From contig NZ_CP082284.1 in the NCBI RefSeq assembly GCF_019880225.1, positions 2,480,001 to 2,544,000 on the forward strand: 64,000 bases of DNA. Reading direction: 5' to 3'. Numbering within the stretch: the first letter of the stretch is position 1; each line of letters opens with the position of its first letter. Positions 34,983 through 43,686 of the stretch are shown one piece after another. A model generated the notes under the pieces. It was not told the origin of the DNA. It did no database searches and saw only the letters and a program-made list of their open reading frames with translations. The stretch is from Halobaculum rubrum (lineage in GTDB: Archaea; Halobacteriota; Halobacteria; Halobacteriales; Haloferacaceae). The position numbers and the translations under genes are program-made.

Positions 34983-35642
34983 TCAGCGATCGACGGTGCG
35001 CGCAGCGAAGACGTCCGCGAGCATGTTCTGCATCCCCCGGCGGAGCCGCTGTGAGGTCGCGGTGTCGGAGATCTCGAGGCGCTCGGCGAGCTCCGCGAGC
35101 GTCACCTTCCGCGGCACCGCGAAGTACCCCGACTCGTATGCGGTCGCGAGCGCCTCCCGCTGTGCGCTCGTGAGCGCGGGTGATTCCGACGACCCTCCAC
35201 CGCCGCTCCCGTCGCGGACCCGCTCGACGGTCGGCCGAACGCCCCGCTCGAGGCACCGGTGATACCAGTCCGCCAACGCCTCGTGACTGTGGAACCGGAG
35301 CGTGAGGTGCCAGGTCCCGTGAGCCTCAACCGCCTCGGTACAGGCCACGTCGGCGTCGACGAGCGCCGCGAGCATCGGCGAGTGCCGTTCGCCCCAGCGG
35401 ACACACAGTACCCACTGGTCGTCGCCCCGGTGGACCGCCTCGACGTCGGCGACGGCCGGCTCCGCGGCGACGAGGTCACACACCCTCGCCGGGTCGGCGG
35501 CGGTCACCGTGAGGTACGGCGCAAGCCGACCCTCCAAGGGGATCACCCGTTCGAGCTCGATCCGGGCGTCGCCCGCGACGGTCAGCGTCCGACTGAGGGC
35601 GAACTCGCGCGGCGCCACCGCCACCGTCGCGTGAACACTCAT
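34983..35642 (-). CDS. Bat-type HTH_10 transcriptional regulator
   Basis: 219 aa. N-terminal Bat-associated sensory domain (1-145) and C-terminal HTH_10 (LTSAQREALATAYESGYFAV ... TATSQRLRRGMQNML). Start MSVHATVAVAPREFALSRTL at 35642; a TATA box CTATATGAG lies about 30 nt upstream (35671-35680). Lacks PAS/GAF sensors, so it responds to an unknown ligand or protein. Monocistronic. Confidence 0.85.
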   Translation of the reverse strand: MSVHATVAVAPREFALSRTLTVAGDARIELERVIPLEGRLAPYLTVTAADPARVCDLVAAEPAVADVEAVHRGDDQWVLCVRWGERHSPMLAALVDADVACTEAVEAHGTWHLTLRFHSHEALADWYHRCLERGVRPTVERVRDGSGGGGSSESPALTSAQREALATAYESGYFAVPRKVTLAELAERLEISDTATSQRLRRGMQNMLADVFAARTVDR

Positions 35643-35670
35643 TCGGGCGGACGTGCGTTCGCCACAGCGG

Positions 35671-35680
35671 CTCATATAGC
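35671..35680 (-). promoter_or_regulatory. TATA-box promoter of the Bat-type regulator
   Basis: Minus-strand GCTATATGAG, centred 33 nt before the ATG at 35642. Confidence 0.55.
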
Positions 35681-35928
35681 CCCGTATCGGCTGCCACGTT
35701 CCGGATGCGAAGTCGCCACGAACGGAAACCCAACTGGCCACAACAGGTCGACGAGTCCGTCCTGCCGGGCCGAGAACCGCCCCGATTTGAACCCGTTGGG
35801 AGTCGATAGTCAGCGTTCATACGAGATGACAGCGATGATTGGTTTGTGGGGTCGGTCGACGACCGATCCGGTCGGCCGATCGCCCCGCGACGTGGGATCG
35901 AGCGAGAAGGCGACGAACGACAGTACTC

Positions 35929-36171
35929 ATGACACGAAACTTCAGGTCCGAGGACGAGGGGAAGCGCGTCGTAACCGCCGACGGCGACGAGATCGGGACG
36001 ATCGAGAACACATCGGGGTCGATGGCGCACGTGAAACCGTCGGAGAGTCTCTCACAGAGCGTTCGACGGCGCCTCGGCTGGGCCGAGGAAGGGGAGGACA
36101 CGTACGAGCTGCGGACCTCGAACGTAGACAGTATCGAGTCCGACGAGATCATGCTGAAAAAGAACCTCTGA
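35929..36171 (+). CDS. PRC-barrel-like small protein
   Basis: 80 aa, MTRNFRSEDEGKRVVTADGDEIG followed by TIENTSGSMAHVKP, typical of archaeal PRC-barrel domains (strand-rich, binding partner proteins such as CdpB-type division factors or RNA-processing factors). The longer upstream frame is rejected because its composition is unlike the rest. Function here is unknown. Confidence 0.75.
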   Translation: MTRNFRSEDEGKRVVTADGDEIGTIENTSGSMAHVKPSESLSQSVRRRLGWAEEGEDTYELRTSNVDSIESDEIMLKKNL

Positions 36172-36261
36172 GCGACGGGGGCGATCCCCGTTCCCGAGTT
36201 TTTCCGACCGCCGAAACCGTTCGAAGCCGCTACTACGTCCGACCGCCGTGGCGTTGCGAGA

Positions 36262-36582
36262 TCAGGGCCGGGTATCCGCCGACCGGGGCGTGTCGTCGGG
36301 CGTGTCGTCATCGGTTGTCCCGTCACGCAGCGCCTCCGGCACCGCCTCCGTCGCGAGCACGACGGTCGCATCCCCCTCGCCGACGACCGCGGTCGCGTCA
36401 AGCGTGAGCTGCCCCCGCTCGTGCCACGACGGGGCGATCCACGAGTCGCAGCCTCGAAGCAGCCCGGGCTTCGGCCTGACGTGCCACTTGTCGTTGCTCC
36501 CACGGCGGGCCCAGCCGACGGGGAGCCCGGTGGTCGTCACCAGCCGCTTCCAGTCGTCCGTGTTCCCGTGTCGGGTTGTCAT
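36262..36582 (-). CDS. Hypothetical protein
   Basis: 106 aa from MTTRHGNTDDWKRLVTTTG. A conserved-looking tryptophan-rich central part (VGWARRGSNDKWHVRPKPG, SWIAPSWHERG) and an acidic, Asp/Thr-rich tail. No membrane segment or known motif. Family not recognised. Confidence 0.55.
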   Translation of the reverse strand: MTTRHGNTDDWKRLVTTTGLPVGWARRGSNDKWHVRPKPGLLRGCDSWIAPSWHERGQLTLDATAVVGEGDATVVLATEAVPEALRDGTTDDDTPDDTPRSADTRP

Positions 36583-36657
36583 TGGTCGGGGTCCTCCGCG
36601 GCGACGTCGACCGTCCGGTTCGCCGCCCGGCAGCATAGCGGCGGGGCATGGACAGTG

Positions 36658-37434
36658 CTACCGTTTATTAGCGACACCGTCGCCCCCGGTGAGCCGTCGC
36701 ACCAACCCGTCGAGGTGGCTCATCCCGACGACGACCGCGACATCGCCCTCCCGCCGGAGTGTCGCGATCCGGGCGGCCATGACCGCCTCGCGGGTCTCGT
36801 CGACGAGCGCGGTCTCCGGCGGAGGATCGACGACGTCGACGAACGCGCGGTGCTGTGCGAGGTGCGTCGCCTCGTGTTCGGCCTGCGTTTCGGGGTCGTC
36901 GAGCAGGGTGGCCTCGTACGCGATGTGCGCGTACACCCGCGGCGTGTACGGGGTGTACGCGGCGACGACGGCGCCCAGCCGGCACGCCGCGGCCTGTACG
37001 AGCCCACGTCCGAGGTCCGCGATGACGGTCCGCGTGAGCGACCGAGCGTCAGAGTCGTCGCGGAGACGCCGGATCAGCGCGCGCACGTACGCCCGATTGG
37101 GAGCGTCGACGCCGACGACGCGCGCCTCGCCCGCAGCCCGGATCGCCGCGCTCATTTCACCGCCCAGCCGCGGCGGCGTGTGCGAATCACGGGCGTAGCG
37201 GCGGAACAACGGCATCGAAAGCGGCGGAAGCTCGAGCGCGAGCGTGTCCGGCGTGAACGTCTCGAGGAGCTGAGAGACCCGAACCACGCTCGCGGGGTGG
37301 TCGTGGACGACTCCGATGAGCAGAATCGCGCCGACCTCGTTCGAACCCGGGAGGCAGCGAACCTGCGCCGAGTCGAGCCTGGGGTCCGCGTCCGCAGCGT
37401 CGACGGCGTCGGAGATCGCGTCGCAGTCGTACAT
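36658..37434 (-). CDS. TraB/TIKI-like family protein
   Basis: 258 aa from MYDCDAISDAVDAADAD. The TraB-type core is visible: LLIGVVHDHPASVVRVSQLL and LALELPPLSMPLF near the start, and VVVGMSHLDGLVRRL near the end, with His and Glu positions expected of the TIKI/TraB metal site. No transmembrane helices, unlike archaeal TraB (PrgY-like) with a C-terminal membrane part, so this is the soluble short form. Possible metalloprotease or pheromone-type hydrolase; inference only. Confidence 0.72.
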   Translation of the reverse strand: MYDCDAISDAVDAADADPRLDSAQVRCLPGSNEVGAILLIGVVHDHPASVVRVSQLLETFTPDTLALELPPLSMPLFRRYARDSHTPPRLGGEMSAAIRAAGEARVVGVDAPNRAYVRALIRRLRDDSDARSLTRTVIADLGRGLVQAAACRLGAVVAAYTPYTPRVYAHIAYEATLLDDPETQAEHEATHLAQHRAFVDVVDPPPETALVDETREAVMAARIATLRREGDVAVVVGMSHLDGLVRRLTGGDGVANKR

Positions 37435-37598
37435 GAGCAGTCGGGGCGATCCGTCCGGCCGGGATCGCCGTCGATAGGACTGAACGCGCCACGCCCACGA
37501 GTAAGTGTCGACGATTCCCGAGTCAGCCGTTACCACGCCGGTCCGATCGACGGAGCGTATTTCGTGTCGGTCGTCGAACTGATCGTGAGGGAGAACAG

Positions 37599-38039
37599 AT
37601 GCTATCACGGAGCGACCCCCTGGAGAACGTGGAACAGCTCATCGAAGGTATGGACCGTCAGATCGAGGCCGCGACGCGGTCGTGGCCAGGGGTCGAGTTC
37701 ACGGACGACGAGGATCACGCGCCGATCGACCTCGTGGCGTACGACGACGAGTTCGTCGTGATCATCGGCCTCCCGGGGTTCGACCGCGAGGACGTGTCGG
37801 TAACCGTCACCGACCACACGCTCCGTGTCAGCGCCGAACACGACGAATCGACCGAGGTCCACGAGGGCGACGAGCGAGTCGTGCGCCGCGAGCGCCGGCA
37901 CGAATCGGTCCAGCGGTCGATCACCCTCCCCGACGAGGTCGATGTCGATTCCGTGACCGCACGCATGACCAACGGCGTCTTGACGGTCACACTCCCGCGG
38001 ATCGAGGGTGAGCCGTCACGAGAGATCGATATCGAGTAG
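37599..38039 (+). CDS. Hsp20/alpha-crystallin small heat-shock protein
   Basis: 146 aa. N-terminal flexible part 1-40, then an alpha-crystallin domain (about 42-138): APIDLVAYDDEFVVIIGLPG, GFDREDVSVTVTDHTLRVSA, and the closing VTARMTNGVLTVTLP with the GVLT/V signature. Holdase chaperone. SD GAGGGAGA precedes the ATG. Starts close to the divergent TraB-like gene. Confidence 0.92.
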   Translation: MLSRSDPLENVEQLIEGMDRQIEAATRSWPGVEFTDDEDHAPIDLVAYDDEFVVIIGLPGFDREDVSVTVTDHTLRVSAEHDESTEVHEGDERVVRRERRHESVQRSITLPDEVDVDSVTARMTNGVLTVTLPRIEGEPSREIDIE

Positions 38040-38200
38040 CCGACAGCGGCGTCGAACGGAGTACCCGGGGAGAGTTCCGACGCGAACCGCCGGGGCGATC
38101 GCCGCGCTCGGCCGTGTTCACCGCTCCCCTTCGGTAATCGACCGCTGGACCCTACCTCGAAGTCGGGGCTTCGTTGGCGCACGACGCCCTGCAGTGTCAG

Positions 38201-39058
38201 TTACCGCGGCGTCGCCGACTCCGGCGGCACGAGCAGAACGTTGTTGTTCCCCTGCGCGACGATCGATTCGGCAGTACTCCCGAGGAGGAGCCGCCGGAGC
38301 CGACTCGTCCCGCGGGCGCCGATAAGCGTCGTCGTCGCGCCGACGCGCTCCTCTTCGGCGACGATCTCCTCGACTGCGGCGCCTGAGCGGACGTTCGTCT
38401 CCACCTCGATACCCATCCGATCGCGGAGTTCGTCGGCCATCCCCTCCAACTGCTCACGCGCCGCCGGGTCCGAGTCGCCCCTCTCCCGCTGCTCGCGCCC
38501 CCGTACGTGGAGGAGAGTCGCGCGCTCGGTCGCGCCCGTCAACGTCGGGAAGAAGTCGTACGCGCGCTCGGCGTTCTCCGAGAAGTCCGTCGCGTACAGC
38601 GTGTTCCGGAAGAGGTGTTCCTTCTTGACCGCGTGGCCGGTCTCCGTCTTCTCGATCCGCTCGACGAGCAGCGGTCTGACCGCCGTTCGAGCGACGTTGC
38701 GGACGGTCCCACCGATGAGGCGATTGCGCAGCGGCGACTCCCCCCGCGAGCCGATAACGATCATGTCGGCGTCGAGTCGCTCCGCGAGGCCGTTGATGCG
38801 CCGGTGGGGCGTCCCGCGGGCGACGTGCGTTTCTACCTCGAACCCGGCCTCCTCGAACACCCCGCGTTGGGTCTTGAGCGCCTCCCGTGCGTCGGATGCC
38901 ACGTCCATCCCCGGCAGTCCGCTGGAGACGTTGTCCGGGACGACGGTGAGCAGGTGTACCTCCGTCACCCCGATATTGTCGAGGCACTCGAGGCATGTCC
39001 GGGACTCGATCGCCGCCTCGTTCGCGTCGGACAGGTCGGTCGCGAATACGATCCGCAT
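38201..39058 (-). CDS. Tandem universal stress protein with CxxC
   Basis: 285 aa, two Usp domains (about 1-140 and 145-280). Start MRIVFATDLSDANEAAIESR followed by TCLECLD (CxxC). First domain GSRGESPLRNRLIGGTVRNV, second GARGTSRLRRLLLGSTAESI, both ATP-binding loops. Very similar to the tandem Usp at 49748-50620, including the CxxC (TCLHCLD there). Operator-like repeat GTATTG-N11-CAATAC-type lies 26-48 nt before the ATG, next to a TATA box. Paralogue pair flanking the sulfur locus. Confidence 0.9.
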   Translation of the reverse strand: MRIVFATDLSDANEAAIESRTCLECLDNIGVTEVHLLTVVPDNVSSGLPGMDVASDAREALKTQRGVFEEAGFEVETHVARGTPHRRINGLAERLDADMIVIGSRGESPLRNRLIGGTVRNVARTAVRPLLVERIEKTETGHAVKKEHLFRNTLYATDFSENAERAYDFFPTLTGATERATLLHVRGREQRERGDSDPAAREQLEGMADELRDRMGIEVETNVRSGAAVEEIVAEEERVGATTTLIGARGTSRLRRLLLGSTAESIVAQGNNNVLLVPPESATPR

Positions 39059-39083
39059 ACGAGACGCTACGCGCCCCATATTA

Positions 39084-39106
39084 ATATTGTTTGTCTTGTG
39101 CAATAC
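39084..39106. promoter_or_regulatory. Operator copy A (ATATTG-N11-CAATAC)
   Basis: Inverted repeat with 11-nt spacer, one mismatch from GTATTG-N11-CAATAC. On the minus strand it sits directly upstream of the TATA box (TAATATG) of the tandem Usp gene that starts at 39058. Confidence 0.7.
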
Positions 39107-39181
39107 AAAGGACAAAGAGACGAGTGGAGGGGCGAACACCGTCCGTTGGGACTATGTGCGTCGCAGTCGCGTCGGAAGGCG

Positions 39182-39895
39182 ATGAGCGAGACACCACTGA
39201 CGGTGGGGGTTCTCGGCGGCATGAGCAGTCAGTCGACGATCGAGTACTATCGGCTGCTCGACGAGGGGATCAACGACGCGCTCGGCGGACACCACGCGGC
39301 CGAGATCGCGATCCGAAGCGTCGACTTCGGGGAGATCGAGCGGTTCATCCGCGAGGATCGCTGGGACGAGGCCGGCGCGTTCCTCGCGGACGCCGCACGC
39401 GACATCGAGGCCGCCGGCGCCGACTTCGTGGTCATGGCGACGAACACGATGCACCGTGTCGCCCCTGCGATCGAGGACGCGCTGTCGGTTCCGTTCGTCC
39501 ACATCGTCGACGCGACCGCCGACGCGATCGACGATGCCGGAGTCGACACCGTCGGCGTGCTCGGAACGGCGGCGGTGATGGAGGGTGACTTCTACGCCGA
39601 GCGGTTCGGCGACCGCGGGATCGACGTGATCGTTCCCGACAACGAGGACCGGACTCTCGTCGACGACGTGATCTTCGAGGAGTTGACGGCCGGCGTGATC
39701 CGCGACGAGTCCCGGGAGGCGTACCTCCGAGTTATCGACGACCTCGTCGAGGCCGGCGCCGAGGCCGTCGTCCTCGGCTGCACGGAGATCGACCTGCTCG
39801 TCGACCAGTCCGACCGCCCGGACGTTCCCCTGTTCGACACGACTGCGCTCCACGCCGAGCGCGCTGTCGAGTACAGTCTGCAAGGCGTCCGCTGA
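39182..39895 (+). CDS. Aspartate/glutamate racemase family protein (YgeA-like)
   Basis: 237 aa. Amino-acid racemase with alpha/beta fold. Start MSETPLTVGVLGGMSSQSTI. The first catalytic position reads ATNTMH (Thr where aspartate racemases carry Cys), while the second, LGCTEIDLLV, keeps the Cys. This Thr/Cys pair is the one described for E. coli YgeA, a broad-specificity racemase. Substrate not known here. Short intergenic distance from the divergent Usp gene. Confidence 0.85.
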   Translation: MSETPLTVGVLGGMSSQSTIEYYRLLDEGINDALGGHHAAEIAIRSVDFGEIERFIREDRWDEAGAFLADAARDIEAAGADFVVMATNTMHRVAPAIEDALSVPFVHIVDATADAIDDAGVDTVGVLGTAAVMEGDFYAERFGDRGIDVIVPDNEDRTLVDDVIFEELTAGVIRDESREAYLRVIDDLVEAGAEAVVLGCTEIDLLVDQSDRPDVPLFDTTALHAERAVEYSLQGVR

Positions 39896-40130
39896 GGTCA
39901 GTTTTCGGAACTCATCGTTTAGATCTGTTCGGAATATCGGTTCGCCTGGGTGATAATTGGTCTAACAATATCTTTGGTAGAACTAATTGGTACAGTATTC
40001 TATACACTTCGCCAAACCGCAAGAGAGCGTCTCGATCGGTTGGGTTGCGTGTGTGAACGGCCAGCAGCTACGCATCAATCGGATTATTCGATCACGGGGA
40101 TCCTAAAGCTGATAATTGCATGTTCAGGAT

Positions 40131-40137
40131 TATACCT
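40131..40137 (+). promoter_or_regulatory. TATA-box promoter of the chemotaxis transducer
   Basis: ATTATACC region 25-30 nt upstream of the ATG at 40160; leaderless transcript likely. Confidence 0.5.
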
Positions 40138-40159
40138 CCGTGACGATCAAGTTAACATA

Positions 40160-42079
40160 ATGTCCACAACAGGAGTCACAGCCGATCAGGGAACCCAGGC
40201 GGACGGCGGGGTCGTCCAGAAGGTTCGCTCGTTCATCAGGTACACCCCGGACGGGAGCGGGATCCCGGAAGACCAGTGGACCCGGCGCCACCGGAACATC
40301 AGGATCGGACTCGCGCTCCATATCCCGTTTCTGATCGCGCTCGGGCTGTGGGAGGGGACGGACACTCTGATCACGGGCGCAACCGTTCCGTCAGTCCCGA
40401 CCTGGCTGGTCGCGACGATGGCCGGGATCACGATCGCACTGCTTGCGGCATCGAGCGTTCCGCAGCTTCCGAGGCGATGGAAGACGGCCTCGACGTCGCT
40501 GGGGCTGATGGTCACCTCGACGATGCTCGTCCGGTTCTCGGGCGGGTTCATCGAGGCGCACTTCCACTTCTTCATCGTCATGGCGATCATCGCTGTGTAC
40601 GAGGATTGGATGCCGTTCGGGATCGGCCTCGTGTACGTCGCCGCCGGCCACGTCGTCTTCGGGATGATCGACCCGACGACAGTGTTCAACCACGGACCCG
40701 CGCTCAGCAACCCCTGGGCGTGGTCGGGGATCCACGCTGTCGGGATCCTGATGCTCGCGGGCGCGCTGATGACTAACTGGGTCTCCATCGAGAAGTCCCG
40801 AGAGGTGTCCGCGAGACGCCTCGAGCAGGTCACGGCGGCGAAAGACGAGATGGCAGACGTGGAGGAGGCGATGGCCGAAGCCGACGCCCGCCGCGAGGAG
40901 GTCGAGGAGCTAAACGACCATCTCGAGCAAAAGGCGGACCGCTTCAGCAGCGCGATGGACCGCGCGGCCGACGGCGACCTCTCTGCTCGGGTCGACTCGG
41001 ACAGCAAGAGCGCCGCGATGGCGCAGATCGGCGACTCGATAAACCGAATGATCTCGGAGTTCGAGGACGCGATGGACGAGATCCAGTCGTTCGCCGGGTC
41101 GGTCTCGCGGGCGACCCAGGAGACGACGACGAGCGTCGGCGGGGCGCGTCAAGCGAGCGCGAGCGTCAACGGCTCGATGGAGGAGATCGCCGAGAACGCC
41201 ACCGAACAGCGTGAACTGCTCGAGGAAACCGCCGGCGAGATGGCGACGCTCTCGGCGACGATCGAGGAGGTCGCCTCCTCGGCACAGCAGGTCGCGTCGA
41301 CCTCCGACCAGACGGCGACGCTCGCGGCCGACGGCGAGGAGACGGCCGAGGAGGCCTACGAGCGGATGGCCGAGGTCGAGCAGACGATCGAGGAGACGGT
41401 CGAGACTATCCAGGCGCTGGACGGGCAGATGGACGACATCGGAGAGATCGTCGATCTGATCACGGAGATCGCCGAGCAGACGAACATGCTGGCGCTCAAC
41501 GCCAATATCGAGGCCGCCCGCGCCGGCCGCGAGGGCGACGGCTTCGCGGTCGTCGCGAACGAGGTGAAGGCGCTCGCCGAGGAGACGGCCGACGCCGCGA
41601 CCGAGATCGAAGACCGGATCCACGCCACCCAGAACCAGACCCAACAGACCGTCGAGAACGTCCGCCGCGCCGAGGAGAGCATGGAGGCGGGCGTCGACGC
41701 CGTCGACGAACTCGGCGACGCCCTCGCGGAGGTGCAGACGAACACGGAGGAGACGAACGAAGGCGTCCAGGAGATCAGTCGAGTCACCGACGATCAGGCC
41801 GCCACGACCGAGGAAACGGTATCGATGATCGAACCGGTCACGGATATCTCACAGGAGACCGCATCGGAGGCCGAGGACGTCGTCGACAGGACCGCGGAGC
41901 AGGTGGAGACGATGGAATCGGTCGAACTCGACGCACAGGAGCTCGCACGGGAGGCGGAGAGTCTTCACGAACTACTGGAGCAGTTCACGACGGACTCCGT
42001 GGACGAGCCGACGCCGGCCCCCGCCACAGAGGGGACGAACAGAGGCGTCGCGCTGAACGACGGCGGAACCGTCGAGTAA
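40160..42079 (+). CDS. Methyl-accepting chemotaxis transducer with polytopic membrane sensor
   Basis: 639 aa from [17 protein letters not shown]. Five to six predicted helices (about 45-205) with [20 protein letters not shown], a motif also seen in membrane-sensor GGDEF and kinase proteins. HAMP-like region (about 265-320) and coiled MCP signalling domain with hairpin tip [20 protein letters not shown] (about 430-450). Glu/Gln pairs around the helices are potential methylation sites. No large extracellular ligand domain, so it senses within the membrane. Ends with an acidic tail. Confidence 0.88.
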   Translation: MSTTGVTADQGTQADGGVVQKVRSFIRYTPDGSGIPEDQWTRRHRNIRIGLALHIPFLIALGLWEGTDTLITGATVPSVPTWLVATMAGITIALLAASSVPQLPRRWKTASTSLGLMVTSTMLVRFSGGFIEAHFHFFIVMAIIAVYEDWMPFGIGLVYVAAGHVVFGMIDPTTVFNHGPALSNPWAWSGIHAVGILMLAGALMTNWVSIEKSREVSARRLEQVTAAKDEMADVEEAMAEADARREEVEELNDHLEQKADRFSSAMDRAADGDLSARVDSDSKSAAMAQIGDSINRMISEFEDAMDEIQSFAGSVSRATQETTTSVGGARQASASVNGSMEEIAENATEQRELLEETAGEMATLSATIEEVASSAQQVASTSDQTATLAADGEETAEEAYERMAEVEQTIEETVETIQALDGQMDDIGEIVDLITEIAEQTNMLALNANIEAARAGREGDGFAVVANEVKALAEETADAATEIEDRIHATQNQTQQTVENVRRAEESMEAGVDAVDELGDALAEVQTNTEETNEGVQEISRVTDDQAATTEETVSMIEPVTDISQETASEAEDVVDRTAEQVETMESVELDAQELAREAESLHELLEQFTTDSVDEPTPAPATEGTNRGVALNDGGTVE

Positions 42080-42119
42080 GGCTGCGAATCGGTGTGACGG
42101 GTCGTGGTACCTCGACTCT

Positions 42120-42149
42120 CGGAAGGGTTATCCCCCGTCCACCCTTCCG
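42120..42149 (+). promoter_or_regulatory. Stem-loop in the leader of the cold-shock gene
   Basis: CGGAAGGG at 42120-42127 is perfectly complementary to CCCTTCCG at 42142-42149 (loop 14 nt, C-rich). It ends 10 nt before the ATG at 42160. Could be an RNA thermosensor-like element, or the end of the upstream transducer transcript. Confidence 0.55.
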
Positions 42150-42159
42150 TTTGGTTGCA

Positions 42160-42366
42160 ATGGCAAACGGTAAGGTTGACTTCTTCAACGACACGGGCGG
42201 CTACGGTTTCATTTCGACTGACGACGGCGATCTCGACGACGACGAGGACGTGTTCTTCCACATGGAGGACGTCGGCGGCGAAGACCTGACGGAAGGGACC
42301 GAGGTCGAGTTCGACATCGAGTCCTCGCCCAAGGGGCCCCGCGCGGCGAACGTCGTCCGACAGTAA
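42160..42366 (+). CDS. cspA: Cold-shock domain protein
   Basis: 68 aa. MANGKVDFFNDTGGYGFIST with RNP-1 type GYGFIS and RNP-2 type DVFFHMED; the loop between is rich in Asp (DDGDLDDDED) as in haloarchaea. Single-stranded nucleic-acid chaperone. Preceded by a leader hairpin and followed by a hairpin-plus-T-run terminator (42380-42416). Confidence 0.93.
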   Translation: MANGKVDFFNDTGGYGFISTDDGDLDDDEDVFFHMEDVGGEDLTEGTEVEFDIESSPKGPRAANVVRQ

Positions 42367-42379
42367 TACTGAGACACAC

Positions 42380-42416
42380 CTGTCGCCAACGGCGACAGAC
42401 AACGACTTCGATTTTT
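42380..42416 (+). terminator. Hairpin plus T-run after the cold-shock gene
   Basis: CTGTCGCC (42380-42387), loop AAC, GGCGACAG (42391-42398): a perfect 8-bp stem, then a short spacer and TTTTT at 42412-42416. Confidence 0.6.
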
Positions 42417-42613
42417 CAGCTGACCACAGGTCCGAGCCGACGCTATCTCTACACAGCGTACTGAGCGACCGGGAGCCCTCGCTCACAGGTATCGGGCTCG
42501 CGCGGACGGCGAAACAGTGAGTCACGTCCCGGGGAACGCCGGTCGCACGCCGATCGAACGCGACAACGAGTTCGACCTGCCGACGCCGAGAACGAGTCCG
42601 CGTTCGGGTCCGC

Positions 42614-43192
42614 CTAGACGAGCAGTTGCACGTCCGACTCGGCCATATGCTGGAGCGCGGTTGCCGCGCCGACGCCGGTGACGACGTCGTCGTAGAAGTC
42701 GTCCTCGTCGTAGTCCATCAGGTCGATAGTCATCTGGCACGCCTGGAGTTCGACGCCCTGGTCGAGCGAGACGTCGATGAGCTCCTCGAGGGTGGCGGTG
42801 CCGTTGTCGTCGATCCGCTTTTCCATCATCCTCGTCGCCATCCGGTCCATTCCGGGCAGCGCCGCGAGCGCGTTCGGCATCGGCATGTTCGGGTTGCCGA
42901 CGGCCGACAGCTGGAGGTTCCTGGACTTCTCCTCGTGGAGGATATCTAGGCCCCAGAAGGTGTGGAACACGACGACGTCCCAGCCGAAGGCGGCCGCGGT
43001 CGACGCCAGGATGAGCGGCGGGTACGCCATGTCGAAGGTCCCCTTGGTGGCGACGATAGTCATCTTCTTCTGTCCGTCGTCGGCTTCGAGCCGTGCGACG
43101 GAGTCCTCGAGCTCCTCGACGCGGTCGCGAAGCTCCGCCTCGGTCATCGTCTCGTCGCCGTCTGGCGAGTTTGCGGAAGTATCGGTGCTCAT
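42614..43192 (-). CDS. DsrE/DsrF-like family protein (sulfur relay)
   Basis: 192 aa. Acidic, coiled-coil N-terminus (LRDRVEELEDSVARLEADDG) precedes a DsrE-fold domain (KKMTIVATKGTFDMAYPPLI ... GWDVVVFHTFWGLDIL). A conserved cysteine lies in VELQACQMTIDLMDYD, the expected persulfide-carrying position in DsrE/TusD-type proteins. Second gene after tusA with 1 bp between 43192 and 43194. Acts in trafficking of sulfane sulfur with TusA; the exact acceptor is unknown. Confidence 0.85.
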   Translation of the reverse strand: MSTDTSANSPDGDETMTEAELRDRVEELEDSVARLEADDGQKKMTIVATKGTFDMAYPPLILASTAAAFGWDVVVFHTFWGLDILHEEKSRNLQLSAVGNPNMPMPNALAALPGMDRMATRMMEKRIDDNGTATLEELIDVSLDQGVELQACQMTIDLMDYDEDDFYDDVVTGVGAATALQHMAESDVQLLV

Positions 43193-43193
43193 C

Positions 43194-43439
43194 TTACGCG
43201 GTCTTCTGGATGTAGTGTTTGAACTCGTCGCCGTCCTCGACCTGGTCGAGCAGATCGACGCCGTCGGTGCCGGCGGCCCAGCCGTCGATGTCGCTCATGC
43301 TCCCCGGGTCGGTCGCGACGACCTCGAGGATCGCTCCCTCGCCGAGGCCGTCGACGGCCGACTTCGTCTTCACAACTGGCATGGGGCACGATGCGCCTTT
43401 CACGTCGAGCGTCTCGGTGATGTCGAATATGTCGCTCAT
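43194..43439 (-). CDS. tusA: TusA-like sulfur carrier (copy 1)
   Basis: 81 aa. Start MSDIFDITETLDVKGASCPM; the CPMP motif carries the persulfide-forming cysteine. Very similar to the second copy at 48548 (shared EVVATDPGSxSDIDGWAxGTDGV core). Upstream repeat GTATTG-N11-CAATAT ends 21 nt before the ATG. First gene of the tusA-dsrE operon. Confidence 0.92.
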   Translation of the reverse strand: MSDIFDITETLDVKGASCPMPVVKTKSAVDGLGEGAILEVVATDPGSMSDIDGWAAGTDGVDLLDQVEDGDEFKHYIQKTA

Positions 43440-43459
43440 TGGTTGATCACTCCGATGTT

Positions 43460-43482
43460 GTATTGGAGCTGTAACGCAATAT
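43460..43482. promoter_or_regulatory. Operator copy B (GTATTG-N11-CAATAT)
   Basis: One mismatch from the GTATTG-N11-CAATAC palindrome. 21-43 nt upstream of the tusA-1 ATG at 43439. A lone half-site GTATTG also lies at 43617-43622, before the divergent rhodanese-MBL gene. Confidence 0.7.
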
Positions 43483-43686
43483 CAGTGGGTGACATAAAAC
43501 CATATCGGTTCTCGAACCCCGGCAACTGATATGTCCATACACACGTGGTAGAGCGATTTAACGATTCGAGAAGGAACACTAGTGGTCGATCGAATTCAGC
43601 GAGATTCGCCAAATTAGTATTGTATGTTGTGAGAACTTCTATCCGAACCCTTATGTTCGCGCCCCGAATACGAAGCGGTGCACACA

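Noticed and set aside
36421-37761. 446-aa plus-strand frame through the TraB-like gene
   Set aside because: Overlaps two real genes and has no recognisable domain.
43617-43639. An eighth operator copy before the rhodanese-MBL gene
   Set aside because: Only the left half-site GTATTG is present; the right half reads AACTTC.
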